Below, piece by piece: positions 8,485 to 16,896 of a stretch of 42,975 nt of DNA; position 1 is the stretch's first letter; each line of letters opens with the position of its first letter. The notes below the pieces were generated by a model. It saw nothing but the letters and a program-made list of their open reading frames with translations, did no database searches and had not been told where the DNA came from. The stretch comes from Prevotellaceae bacterium (GTDB lineage: Bacteria > Bacteroidota > Bacteroidia > Bacteroidales > Bacteroidaceae), in the NCBI GenBank assembly GCA_030531085.1, contig JAUNOM010000020.1, positions 1-42,975 of the forward strand. The letters run 5' to 3'. The position numbers were made by a program, and so were the translations under genes.

Positions 8485-8966
8485 TGCATTACATTCTACT
8501 TGCAATCGTATTTGTCCTTGTTCAGGCGCTGTTGCTCGGCCGTATACATATCTATGGCGTGGCAACACCATTGTTCTATGTCTATCTTCCCATGCTCTTC
8601 CATAGGGGTCTGCCGCGGTGGGTGTGTCTGTTGCTGTGCTTTTTTACCGGTGTTGTCATTGATATGTTCTGCAACACTCCCGGTCTGGCGGCAGTGTCTC
8701 TGACGTTTGTGGGCTTCATACAGCCGCCGTTGCTGGAGCTGTACCTGAAGCGTGAGGATGATCCCGCCTTCAGACCATCCATAAAGACCCTTGGCTTCTG
8801 GAAGTTTCTGACATACGCACTGCTGCTTGTCCTGCTGTTCTGTCTTCTTTTCTTCTCTCTCGAGGCGTTCTCCTTCAATCACTGGCTGATATGGCTTGAG
8901 AGCGTTTCGGGCAGTCTTCTTCTGACATTGATACTCATTCTTACTGTAGACAGTCTGCGCAGGTAA
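8484..8966 (+). CDS. mreD: Rod-shape determining protein MreD
   Basis: This 160-residue integral membrane protein has about five hydrophobic segments. It matches MreD in size and place, with the FTGVVIDMFCNTPGLAAVS segment typical of the Bacteroidetes form. It starts in the mreC stop codon, and its own stop overlaps the mrdA start (TAATG), so the three genes are translationally coupled. The role is accessory to MreC and PBP2 in the elongasome. Confidence 0.93.
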   Translation: MHYILLAIVFVLVQALLLGRIHIYGVATPLFYVYLPMLFHRGLPRWVCLLLCFFTGVVIDMFCNTPGLAAVSLTFVGFIQPPLLELYLKREDDPAFRPSIKTLGFWKFLTYALLLVLLFCLLFFSLEAFSFNHWLIWLESVSGSLLLTLILILTVDSLRR

Positions 8967-10813
8967 TGACATCAGAACTCTCAAATAGACGATATGTGAT
9001 AAGTGGCATAGCGATAGTTATCATCGTGGTGTACATCGTGCGCCTGTTCACTCTCCAGATCATGAGTGATGACTACCGCAAGAGCGCGGACTCCAACGCT
9101 TTTCTGAAGAAGGTGGAGTATCCCGCACGTGGAGTTATATACGATCGCAAGGGTAAGCTGCTCGTATATAACCAGCCCTCTTATGATGTCATGGTCGTTA
9201 TGAATGAGGCCAAGGGACGTATCGACACACTGGAACTGTGCAAGACCCTTGGCATAACAAAGGAATACTTTGTGAAGCGTATGGCCGACATCAAGGACCG
9301 CTCCAAGAATCCCGGCTATTCCAGCTTCACGCAGCAGATGTTCATGACCCAGCTCGGCGAGATGGACTTTGCCATCTTCCGCGAGAAGCTGTTCCGCTTC
9401 CCCGGTTTCTATATACAGCGCCGCAGTATCCGGCAGTACCAGTACCCTTACGCGGCCCATGTGCTCGGCGATGTGGCGGAGGTGTCACAGAATGACATGG
9501 AGAAGGATGACTATTATGTGCGCGGAGACTATATCGGAAAGCTCGGTGTGGAGCGCTATTACGAAAAGGAACTGCGCGGAGTGAAGGGTATGCAGATACT
9601 GCTGCGCGATGCCTACGGACGAATAAAGGGCCGTTACCAGAACGGACAGCTTGACAGACGTCCCGTGCCGGGCAAGACTCTCACCCTGTCCCTGGACATA
9701 GAGCTGCAGGCTCTCGGCGAGAGACTGATGGAAGGCAAGATAGGAAGCATCGTGGCAATAGAGCCATCCACGGGCGAGGTGCTGTGCATGGTGTCGTCAC
9801 CCACATACGATCCGCGTATCATGACAGGCAGACGGCGTGGCAAGAACCACATTGCCCTGCAGCGCGACTCATGGAAACCATTGCTGAACCGCAGCATCAT
9901 GGGACAGTATCCGCCTGGCTCCACGTTCAAGACAAGCCAGGCTCTGACCTTCCTCACAGAGGGAATAGTGAGCCCGCAGACTGCCTTTCCGTGCTATCAC
10001 GGTTTCTCCTACCGCGGACTCCATGTGGGATGCCACGGCCACAGCTCCCCGACACCGCTGGTGGAGGCCCTCTCCACGTCATGCAACGCATACTTCTGCT
10101 GGGGACTGTTCTATATGATTGGCAACCGTGGCAAGTACGGCAAGCCTCTGGAGGCCATGAACCGCTGGCGTGACTATATGGTGTCAATGGGCTTTGGCTA
10201 CAGGCTTGGCATAGACTTGCCGGGAGAAAAGCGCGGACTTATCCCTAACGGTAACTATTACGATGAGGCTTACAAGGGTTCATGGAACGGTCTCACGGTG
10301 ATATCCATATCCATCGGCCAGGGCGAGGTGAACCTTACGCCGCTGCAGATTGCCAACCTTGGAGCGACGATTGCCAACCGTGGCTACTATATCACGCCCC
10401 ATGTGGTGAGGAAGGTGGAGGGACAGCCGCTCGACACGGCATTCACCAAGCGGCATTACACCATGGCCTCACGCAAGGCTTACGACTGGGTGGTGGCCGG
10501 AATGCGCTCATCCGTGGTGAAAGGGACGTGCCGTGCGGCTAACCGTGCGGACTATCTCGTGTGCGGAAAGACCGGTACGGCGCAGAACCGTGGGCAGGAC
10601 CACTCCGTGTTCATGGGCTTCGCGCCTATGGATAACCCCAAGATTGCGATAGCGGTGTATGTGGAGAACGGCGGCTTCGGTGCGGAATACGGTGTGCCGA
10701 TAGGCGCGCTGATGATGGAGAAGTATATCAACGGCAAACTCTCTGAAGACTCCGAGAGGCGTGCCACGGACTTTCAGAAGCGCCGCATAGCATACGGCGC
10801 ACACATAAGATAG
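8966..10813 (+). CDS. mrdA: Penicillin-binding protein 2 (transpeptidase)
   Basis: This 615-residue class B penicillin-binding protein has an N-terminal membrane anchor (about 10-30), a dimerisation/pedestal domain with the RGVIYDRKG motif, and a C-terminal transpeptidase domain. The active-site serine is Ser319 in STFK, the second motif is SCN (LSTSCNAYF), and the third is KTGT beginning at Lys535. It cross-links peptidoglycan during cell elongation. In related Bacteroidales rodA usually comes next; here a sensor kinase does. Confidence 0.96.
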   Translation: MTSELSNRRYVISGIAIVIIVVYIVRLFTLQIMSDDYRKSADSNAFLKKVEYPARGVIYDRKGKLLVYNQPSYDVMVVMNEAKGRIDTLELCKTLGITKEYFVKRMADIKDRSKNPGYSSFTQQMFMTQLGEMDFAIFREKLFRFPGFYIQRRSIRQYQYPYAAHVLGDVAEVSQNDMEKDDYYVRGDYIGKLGVERYYEKELRGVKGMQILLRDAYGRIKGRYQNGQLDRRPVPGKTLTLSLDIELQALGERLMEGKIGSIVAIEPSTGEVLCMVSSPTYDPRIMTGRRRGKNHIALQRDSWKPLLNRSIMGQYPPGSTFKTSQALTFLTEGIVSPQTAFPCYHGFSYRGLHVGCHGHSSPTPLVEALSTSCNAYFCWGLFYMIGNRGKYGKPLEAMNRWRDYMVSMGFGYRLGIDLPGEKRGLIPNGNYYDEAYKGSWNGLTVISISIGQGEVNLTPLQIANLGATIANRGYYITPHVVRKVEGQPLDTAFTKRHYTMASRKAYDWVVAGMRSSVVKGTCRAANRADYLVCGKTGTAQNRGQDHSVFMGFAPMDNPKIAIAVYVENGGFGAEYGVPIGALMMEKYINGKLSEDSERRATDFQKRRIAYGAHIR

Positions 10814-10842
10814 GCATTCACGCTCTAAACAACATATCCTTA

Positions 10843-11997
10843 ATGTTCTGGACAGACAAGATACAACAGGTGAAGATAACGCTTACGGTGGCGGCGGTCA
10901 TAATTGCCGCGGCCTCACTCGTGGTGAGCCATTTCCTTGTAAGGGACCTGGCGCACGAGGAGCGTAACCGTATGGAGATATGGGCGGAGGCCATACACAG
11001 CCTGAGCATGGCGGACGCGGAGACTGACCTGAACCTTGTGCTGAAGGTACTGGAGGAGAACAGCACCATCCCCGTGATAGTAACAGATGCGAAAGGGAAT
11101 GTGCAGACATACAGGAATGTGGATGTTGACGCGGAGAACGCCGCCGACAGCGCTGCAGTGACGAGGCGGATGGCGGAGGATATGCGCCGTTACGGACAGA
11201 CGATAAAGGTGCAGCTGACGGACGAGGCGGATGACTACCTGCTGGTATGCTATGAGGACTCGCTGCTGCTTACGCGCCTTGCCTACTATCCTTACATACA
11301 GCTCGGCGTAGTCATGCTGTTTGTGCTGATTGCAATCTTCGCCCTCCTGACGTCAAAGAAGGCGGAACAGAACAAGGTGTGGGTGGGGCTGTCAAAGGAA
11401 ACGGCACACCAGCTCGGCACGCCGATATCCAGTCTTATGGCGTGGACGGAGATACTGCGCGAGACTTACCCCGAGGACGACCTCATACCGGAGATGGACA
11501 AGGACGTGAAGAGGCTGCAACTCATCGCGGACCGCTTCTCAAAGATAGGTTCAACACCAGAGCGTCAGCCCGTGATATTACAGGAACTGCTCAGCCATGT
11601 GGTGGAGTATATGAACAGGCGCACATCGCAGAAGGTCATGATAACGGCGGTGGTGGACGACCCGACGGCCACGATCAACGTCAATCCGCAGCTGTTTGAA
11701 TGGGTGTTCGAGAACCTGTGCAAGAACGCTGTGGACGCGATGGAGGGACGAGGCAGCATATCCATTAGCGCATTCAGACAGCAGGAGCGTATGTGCATAG
11801 AGGTGACAGACACGGGCAAGGGCATTGAGAGGAGGAATATAAAGAACGTTTTCCGTCCGGGATTTACCACAAAGAAGCGCGGATGGGGCTTGGGGCTGTC
11901 CCTGGCCAAGAGGATTATAGAGGAATATCATAACGGCAGGATATACGTGCTGCGCTCGGAGGTGGGCAAGGGGACGACGTTCAGGATAGAGGTGTGA
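10843..11997 (+). CDS. Orphan membrane sensor histidine kinase
   Basis: This 384-residue kinase has a first membrane segment at about 12-33, a periplasmic region of about 110 residues, and a second segment at about 151-170. The H box follows (SKETAHQLGTPISS, phospho-acceptor His189), then an ATPase domain with N box (ENLCKNAVDAMEG), G1 (DTGKGI), F (FRPGFTTKK) and G2 (GWGLGLSLAKRI). No response regulator is adjacent, so its partner is encoded elsewhere. It begins 29 bp after mrdA and is probably transcribed with the mre genes, which suggests envelope sensing, though that is inference. Confidence 0.92.
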   Translation: MFWTDKIQQVKITLTVAAVIIAAASLVVSHFLVRDLAHEERNRMEIWAEAIHSLSMADAETDLNLVLKVLEENSTIPVIVTDAKGNVQTYRNVDVDAENAADSAAVTRRMAEDMRRYGQTIKVQLTDEADDYLLVCYEDSLLLTRLAYYPYIQLGVVMLFVLIAIFALLTSKKAEQNKVWVGLSKETAHQLGTPISSLMAWTEILRETYPEDDLIPEMDKDVKRLQLIADRFSKIGSTPERQPVILQELLSHVVEYMNRRTSQKVMITAVVDDPTATINVNPQLFEWVFENLCKNAVDAMEGRGSISISAFRQQERMCIEVTDTGKGIERRNIKNVFRPGFTTKKRGWGLGLSLAKRIIEEYHNGRIYVLRSEVGKGTTFRIEV

Positions 11998-12092
11998 CTT
12001 TTTCAGAAAACTCATCCTGCCGTGTTAAAATGCCTTCGGTGGGGAAATGTGCCGGAATGGAAGCCATGCGCCCAGAGAGCTTTTAAGGCGTC

Positions 12093-12138
12093 AAAAAACG
12101 AAAGTCCGTATTCTGGAATTTTTCAGAATACGGACTTT
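12093..12138 (-). terminator. Strong hairpin with minus-strand T-run
   Basis: A perfect 15-bp stem (12101-12115 with 12124-12138) has an 8-nt loop. On the minus strand it is followed by CG and six T residues (12093-12098). That polarity suits transcripts coming leftward from the Abi gene at 12522. It may also fold in rightward transcripts of the sensor kinase gene, since no other terminator is seen there. Confidence 0.65.
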
Positions 12139-12145
12139 GTCGTAA

Positions 12146-12317
12146 TATCTATGCTTTTGCAGTGTGATTTGATAGAGATTGTAGGGTAATCAGATAGATA
12201 TTACCCTACAATCTCTATCTTTTTGCAGCGCGAATATGCACGAAATCCCCTTAATGTAAGGCTCATTACGCAGTTTTTAGGGCCTGAATATACCAGATTA
12301 AGGAAACTTTAACATTT
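12146..12317. repeat. 172-bp direct repeat, left copy, with 20-bp palindrome
   Basis: This copy matches 13675-13846 in the same orientation with about six mismatches in 172 positions and no gaps. Inside is a perfect 20-bp inverted repeat (12171-12190 and 12200-12219) with a 9-nt loop. No terminal inverted repeats or transposase are seen. The two copies bracket the Abi island, so it could be a small non-autonomous element or the product of a duplication. Confidence 0.9.
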
Positions 12318-12521
12318 CGCGAGTGTCTATTTTAACATTGTGGTTAATACGGTAAAAAGTGGCTTAGTGTCTTTTCAAATACAGATAATAGGGTGATATT
12401 TAACGTATTTAATTTTATTTTTTGGGGAGAATTTTAGCGAAAATGGAGCAAAAATGAAGATATGAGGGATGATTTGAAACCACTCCCCATGAAAGACTCA
12501 TATATAAAGATGGTATAACTA
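12318..12521. other. AT-rich stretch without a gene
   Basis: This is the segment between the left repeat copy and the Abi stop codon. It is visibly richer in A and T than the surrounding genes, with a T-rich tract around 12410-12425. No ORF, RNA or promoter could be supported here. Confidence 0.5.
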
Positions 12522-13438
12522 TTATTCTACGCTCCACAATGGTTCATTCTGCCAGTCACCTAAGGGAAATCCCAATGCTCTAAGGTCAACTTCTGGAAAT
12601 TCAGAAAAGAGCGACTGCATTTTGCAGAGCATATCATTTGCAGGAGATATAATGTTAAGGAAATATTTGATGATGCAGAGGTCGAAATATGTGCGCATAG
12701 GGTCTGTTGGCAGGAGAATCCACTTACCTGCAGGATTACTTGGAATAGCTGGCTGCATGGCGTTCCGTTTATTCCAAATTCTTGCATGGTGACCGCAGGC
12801 ATTACGTGTTACAGCAATAATAGTCATCCATGATTCAAAGACATTTATAGGCAGTCCAAATTTCTTTGCTATGCGTTTGCGAATGCGGTTCTGTTTGATG
12901 TTTCGGTATATGGCATTAATATTGCCTATAGTAAGCAGTTCACCTAATATCCATGATGGAGGGTATGGATTGGAATAAGTATTCTTGAAGTGAATAACAA
13001 ATTCTTCTTTCGATTTATTGTATTCTCCAGAAATGGTATGCATTGTGTCATTAAACTTTGCATTGTCAAGGAAGTATTCTGGGCTTGTAAGCCAAAAAGG
13101 ATTACCAGTCATTTCTGTAGGTATCTGCATCACGGCACGGCGAACGGCAATCTCTATCTTCTCTATCTCATTAAACATTAACAGGCGAAGCTTTTTGTCG
13201 AACCTATAGAGCATCATGACTTTCTTAAACGTCGCTCCTTGCTTGAAAATAGTTCGGTTTTGGGATTACACAGAAGAGGATACATATAAGCGGACAAGCG
13301 ATAATAGCCGATATTTTCAAGATAATTCTCAGCTTTTCCCGCGTCATCTATGTGCAACCCACGTGAACGAAGTAAGTCAACAAGTCTCGCTGACGGGACA
13401 AATTGTTTAGTAAAAGGGATTAAATGCGCCATGAGCAT
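12522..13438 (-). pseudogene. Abi_2-family (AbiD/F-like) abortive infection gene, frameshifted
   Basis: The gene is split into an N-terminal frame (13438 to 13214; start 13438 or 13432) and a C-terminal frame (about 13250 to 12522). The first part ends in the family signature YLENIGYYRLSAYMYPLL. The second resumes with KQGATFKKVMMLYRFDKKLR and IEIAVRRAV. The frames join if one T is restored in the four-T run (AAAA on the plus strand, 13246-13249), giving about 305 residues, normal for Abi_2. The C-terminal part keeps a HEPN RNase motif, RNACGH (R-x4-H, Arg and His six residues apart). The homologues act in phage defence by toxic RNA cleavage. The AT-rich composition and flanking repeats suggest transfer. 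It is a recent pseudogene, a sequencing error, or less likely a recoded gene. Confidence 0.85.
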
Positions 13439-13442
13439 AAAT

Positions 13443-13496
13443 AAAAAACGCCTCGCACGATTTGAGCATTGTTAAGAGGCTTGGCGAGGACTGACG
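13443..13496 (-). ncRNA. Candidate structured leader/small RNA upstream of the Abi gene
   Basis: A promoter at 13500-13530 would start a transcript near 13496, while the Abi start codon lies only some 60 bases later. The transcript can form CCTCGC (13484-13489) with GCGAGG (13451-13456), followed by CG and six T residues (13443-13448): a terminator in front of the gene. An alternative stem, GCCTC (13476-13480) with GAGGC (13450-13454), competes with it. Abi_2/AbiF-type genes have been reported, as I recall, to have an associated upstream RNA motif. This could be that RNA, made as a short terminated species with some read-through into the gene. Confidence 0.5.
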
Positions 13497-13499
13497 GTG

Positions 13500-13530
13500 C
13501 AAAGTTACAAATTTTCTTGGACTTTACAAC
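13500..13530 (-). promoter_or_regulatory. Promoter of the Abi leader RNA and gene
   Basis: On the minus strand GTTG (13527-13530), a 19-bp spacer and TAACTTTG (13500-13507) form a near-consensus Bacteroidetes promoter with one mismatch in the -33 box. Transcription would begin just before the hairpin leader. Confidence 0.7.
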
Positions 13531-13674
13531 TGTTTCTTATCATTTTTCTTCAAAAATCGAGTTATTTCTTGTTAAACTGTTCGGTATTTAATACTTCTTG
13601 AGTTGCAAAAATGCTGTTTTTTTATAATAATCGCAACAATCCTCAAAAATATTTTGTTATTTGACACTCGGATT
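13508..13674. other. AT-rich stretch upstream of the Abi promoter
   Basis: Apart from the -33 box no gene or structured element is seen. It contains long T and A runs and is much lower in GC than neighbouring genes, in keeping with a foreign or eroded segment. It ends at the right repeat copy. Confidence 0.5.
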
Positions 13675-13846
13675 TATCTATGCTTTTGCAGTGTGATTTG
13701 ATAGAGATTGTAGGGTAATCAGATAGATATTACCCTACAATCTCTATCTTTTTGCAGTGCGAATATGCACGAAATCCCCTTAATGCAAGGCTCATTACAT
13801 AGTTTTTAGGGCCAGAATATACCGGATTAAGGAAACTTTAACATTT
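13675..13846. repeat. 172-bp direct repeat, right copy, with 20-bp palindrome
   Basis: This is the second copy of the 12146-12317 repeat, at a constant offset of 1529 bp. The palindrome arms are at 13700-13719 and 13729-13748 and are identical to those of the left copy, while the few mismatches fall in the right-hand half. It lies between the Abi island and the BspA-like gene. Confidence 0.9.
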
Positions 13847-13869
13847 TGCAAATGACGATTTTTACATTC

Positions 13870-13892
13870 CATACCGCTTGTCAAGCGGTATG
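13870..13892 (-). terminator. Hairpin after the BspA-like gene
   Basis: A perfect 10-bp stem, CATACCGCTT with AAGCGGTATG, has a 3-nt loop and lies 10 bp beyond the stop codon of the leucine-rich-repeat gene. The T-rich side (GTTTTACC) faces the plus strand, so for the minus-strand gene it is a U-poor terminator or an mRNA-end stabiliser. Confidence 0.5.
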
Positions 13893-13902
13893 TTTTACCC
13901 CT

Positions 13903-16152
13903 TTAAAACACCACCTTCTTACCGTTTATGATGTTCACCCCTTTCTGCGGTGCGTTCATTCTCACTCCACTGAGGTTGTAGATGCGCTGCTCCGTCTTGT
14001 TTACATTGTCGTTTACAGCATCTACCTTTGTAGCGTCATACTCCTGAATGCTTGTAAACTCGTTCCATGATGATGCTCTATAAGCCCCCAGATAGCCTTC
14101 GGGCACATGAATAGTGCAGGTCGGGCAGATTTCATAATAGAAGACACTCCCCCTGCTATATGCTGGTGGTGTGGTGCCTTCACAATATATGTCCTGTAGG
14201 TTTTTGCACCCTGCAAAAGCATCACTGGCTATGGTTGTCACACTTGACGGTATTGTGATGGACTTGATGTTCATGAAATCGTTAAACGCCCTTGCCCCTA
14301 TACTTGTCACGGTGGCCGGGATTGTAGTATTCCCACATCCAGAAATCAGAGTATTGTCAGATGTCCTGATAATGGCATTGCATCCGTTGCGGCTGTCATA
14401 TCTGCTATTCCCGGCTTCCACTGTGACTTGTTTTAGATTGCTGCAACCTGTGAACAGACATGATTCGATGTAAGTCACACTGGAAGGAATGTTTATTGAC
14501 GTTATAAGGCTGCAATAGGCAAAGACACTTCTTCCAATATTTGTCACGCTGGATGGTATGATTAGTTCCCTAAGACCGTTACAACCTAAAAATGCAGAAG
14601 CCCCGATGTATGTAACAGTGGACGGTATATCTATCGAGGTTAGGTTGCGGCAATTATAAAAAGCAGCATAGGGAATATGTGTTAAACCATTTGGTAAAGT
14701 TATAGATGTTAAATTTTCACATCCATAAAAGGCTTCATCACCCATGGAGGTGATGGTTGATGGTAGATTGACAGTTCTAAGATTGCTGCAACCATAAAAC
14801 ATTTCTCCGGTGATACGAGATACGCTGTTAGGTATGTTTGCGGTCCTTAATGATGCGCAGTCACGAAAAGCTGCATTCCCAATTTCTGTTATGGTTGGGG
14901 GAATATTTATTGACAGAAGCCCTGTGCAACCATCAAAGGCATGGCTGGATATAGTCGTTACGGAAGATGGAATAACTGTATTCTTACATCCTAATACTAA
15001 AGCGTTTCTTGATGTGTGTATAATTGCATTGCAACCTTCACGACTGTCGTACACATTGTTTCCTGCATCCACTGTGATAGAGGCCAGACCGTCACACCCA
15101 CTGAAGGCCTGTCTGTGTATGCTTTCTACTGATGCAGGAATGTATATGGACGTAAGTCCTTCACAATTTCCGAATGAAAATGATTTAAGTTCTGTAACAC
15201 CAGAAGGAATATTGAATGACTGAAGACTTGTACACTCGTTAAATGCGCTCTCGCCTAAATATGTTATGCTTGGAGGCAGTTCTATAGAGGTCAGCTTGTT
15301 ACAACCAGAAAAAGCGGATTTGCCAATGTGTGTTACTGTGGATGGGATTTCTATTGATGTCAACCCTGCACCATTAAAACAATAATTACTGATACTTGTT
15401 ATTCCTGATGGAATATTTATGGAAGTGAGTTCTGTACATCCCACAAAAGCATGTTCCCCTATCTCCGTTACACTGTTTGGCAAATTCATTGCCTTTAGGC
15501 TTTTGCACCAGTAGAAAGCGTAAGCTCCAATACGTGAAACATTGGATGGAATATCTATTAACCAAAGTTTCTCGCAATTATAAAATGCGCTGTCTCCGAT
15601 GTTGGTAACTTTGTCTGGAATGCCTACTGTCCTAAGATTGTGGCAATACTCGAATGTCTTGTTACCTATATTTGTTACATTGTCGGGTATGTCTAATGAC
15701 GTAAGTGCGTAGCAATAACTAAAAACACCATTCCCAATGTTCGTCACGTTGGCAGGAATGTCTAATGCTTCAAGTTTGTTACATTCCCTAAATGCTTCCT
15801 CACCGATGCTTGTAAGACTTGCGGGTAAGGTCAGTGTGGTAAATCTACAGTTAAAAAAGGCCCTCTTTCCTATTTGTGTTATGCCGTAAGGTATGCTTAC
15901 CTGTGCGAGGTTGCTGCTGTTGGCGAATGCTGACTCGCCTATGGTCGTCACGTTAAAGTTTACATAATTATACGTTACAGTTGTTGGGATGTAAACGTTT
16001 CCTCTGTATGTAGCTCTGCCGTTGTGTGTGACTTCAACGGTTTTGTTTCTTGTTGATGTGATGTTGTAATATATTCCATTCACCTCAAAGTCGTAGGCGC
16101 TGGCGCAAAGGGCCAGTATGGCGAACAGGGATGATAAGAAAAACTTTCTCAT
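13903..16152 (-). CDS. BspA-like leucine-rich-repeat surface protein
   Basis: Starting at the ATG of a clear signal peptide (MRKFFLSSLFAILALCASA), the protein has 749 residues; an in-frame ATG at 16260 would add 36 residues with no signal character and is not preferred. About 25 tandem LRR_5 repeats follow, each near 23 residues, with the pattern IPSSVTxIGxxAFxxCxxLxSI. Two related non-repeat inserts (VDAGNNVYDSREGCNAIIHTS and a near copy later) interrupt them. The end (IYNLSGVRMNAPQKGVNIIN, then GKKVVF) resembles Bacteroidetes C-terminal sorting tails. It is probably secreted and displayed. Related BspA proteins bind host matrix or other bacteria; the ligand here is unknown. Confidence 0.92.
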   Translation of the reverse strand: MRKFFLSSLFAILALCASAYDFEVNGIYYNITSTRNKTVEVTHNGRATYRGNVYIPTTVTYNYVNFNVTTIGESAFANSSNLAQVSIPYGITQIGKRAFFNCRFTTLTLPASLTSIGEEAFRECNKLEALDIPANVTNIGNGVFSYCYALTSLDIPDNVTNIGNKTFEYCHNLRTVGIPDKVTNIGDSAFYNCEKLWLIDIPSNVSRIGAYAFYWCKSLKAMNLPNSVTEIGEHAFVGCTELTSINIPSGITSISNYCFNGAGLTSIEIPSTVTHIGKSAFSGCNKLTSIELPPSITYLGESAFNECTSLQSFNIPSGVTELKSFSFGNCEGLTSIYIPASVESIHRQAFSGCDGLASITVDAGNNVYDSREGCNAIIHTSRNALVLGCKNTVIPSSVTTISSHAFDGCTGLLSINIPPTITEIGNAAFRDCASLRTANIPNSVSRITGEMFYGCSNLRTVNLPSTITSMGDEAFYGCENLTSITLPNGLTHIPYAAFYNCRNLTSIDIPSTVTYIGASAFLGCNGLRELIIPSSVTNIGRSVFAYCSLITSINIPSSVTYIESCLFTGCSNLKQVTVEAGNSRYDSRNGCNAIIRTSDNTLISGCGNTTIPATVTSIGARAFNDFMNIKSITIPSSVTTIASDAFAGCKNLQDIYCEGTTPPAYSRGSVFYYEICPTCTIHVPEGYLGAYRASSWNEFTSIQEYDATKVDAVNDNVNKTEQRIYNLSGVRMNAPQKGVNIINGKKVVF

Positions 16153-16568
16153 AAATATAAAATGTTTGGATATAAAAAAGCGCGGAACCATTCTTATTGC
16201 CTGCCTTTTACATAGGTACCGCCAAGTAACCTTACACATAACAAGCATAGAACAGTCCACGCCTTATCAGCGTGAACTTCCAGACTGCTTGTCCTCATGT
16301 GTTGAAATTTTGGCGGTTTCATGTAAAAGAGAACAAGAGCTAAAAGCCCAAAATGTTATTTCAAGAAAAAGTATGGAGACGCTTCTTGTTGTTATTGATG
16401 CGCCGTTTGGTTACGGCGGATTGCTGTTTACAACTGCGGAATGCGGCCTTATGGCCGTTGGATCCCATTGGCGTTCCGTTGGTATGTCTGTTGTTTACCT
16501 CCTTCTTTGGATTGTTAATAATGTTATCTGTCTGTCATGTCCGCAGTTATATGCGGCGGATGATGTGG
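16153..16568 (-). other. Long 5' leader of the BspA-like gene
   Basis: If transcription starts from the -7 element at 16569-16576, the message has an untranslated leader of about 410 bases. No known riboswitch was recognised in it. The open frames through it (for example plus-strand 16118-16624) do not look like proteins. Confidence 0.4.
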
Positions 16569-16576
16569 CAAAGTTA
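16569..16576 (-). promoter_or_regulatory. -7 element for the BspA-like gene
   Basis: The minus strand reads TAACTTTG, an exact -7 consensus match. No TTTG is found at 19-21 bp upstream. It is the only good match between the gene and the divergent radical SAM gene. The stretch from 16577 to 16837 shows nothing else that can be supported. Confidence 0.5.
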
Positions 16577-16837
16577 CAAATAAAATATGACATTCATACA
16601 TCTTTCTTCTGTTTTTTCTTGTAAACGTATGTTTTTTATCTTGCTTTTCCAAAAAGTGAGACGCTGTCTCACCAATTGAGTTGGAGCCATTATGCCAAAC
16701 AGTGGGAATACTTTTTGTAGTCAGTTTTTCCAGTTTTGTATCAGAATACAGCTGTGGCTTCATCGGATATACGTTAAGGAGGTAATGATATAATACTTAT
16801 TTTTGCTGTCGGCACATATCATTTTTAGAGGTTAAGT

Positions 16838-16869
16838 CTTGGTTATGTGAAGTGTTTTTTGTACCTTTG
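16838..16869 (+). promoter_or_regulatory. Promoter of the radical SAM gene
   Basis: CTTG (16838-16841, one mismatch to TTTG), a 20-bp spacer and TACCTTTG (16862-16869) make a good Bacteroidetes promoter. The ATG follows at 16897. Confidence 0.7.
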
Positions 16870-16896
16870 CCACTGAATAAGATTTAAGATGAAAGA

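Noticed and set aside
13240-13252. Programmed -1 frameshift in the Abi gene
   Set aside because: A -1 shift would restore the frame, but the local heptamers do not allow good re-pairing and no stimulatory structure is evident; indel or error is simpler.
16118-16624. 168-codon open frame on the plus strand in the BspA leader
   Set aside because: It overlaps the signal peptide region of the BspA-like gene antisense and has no family features or promoter.
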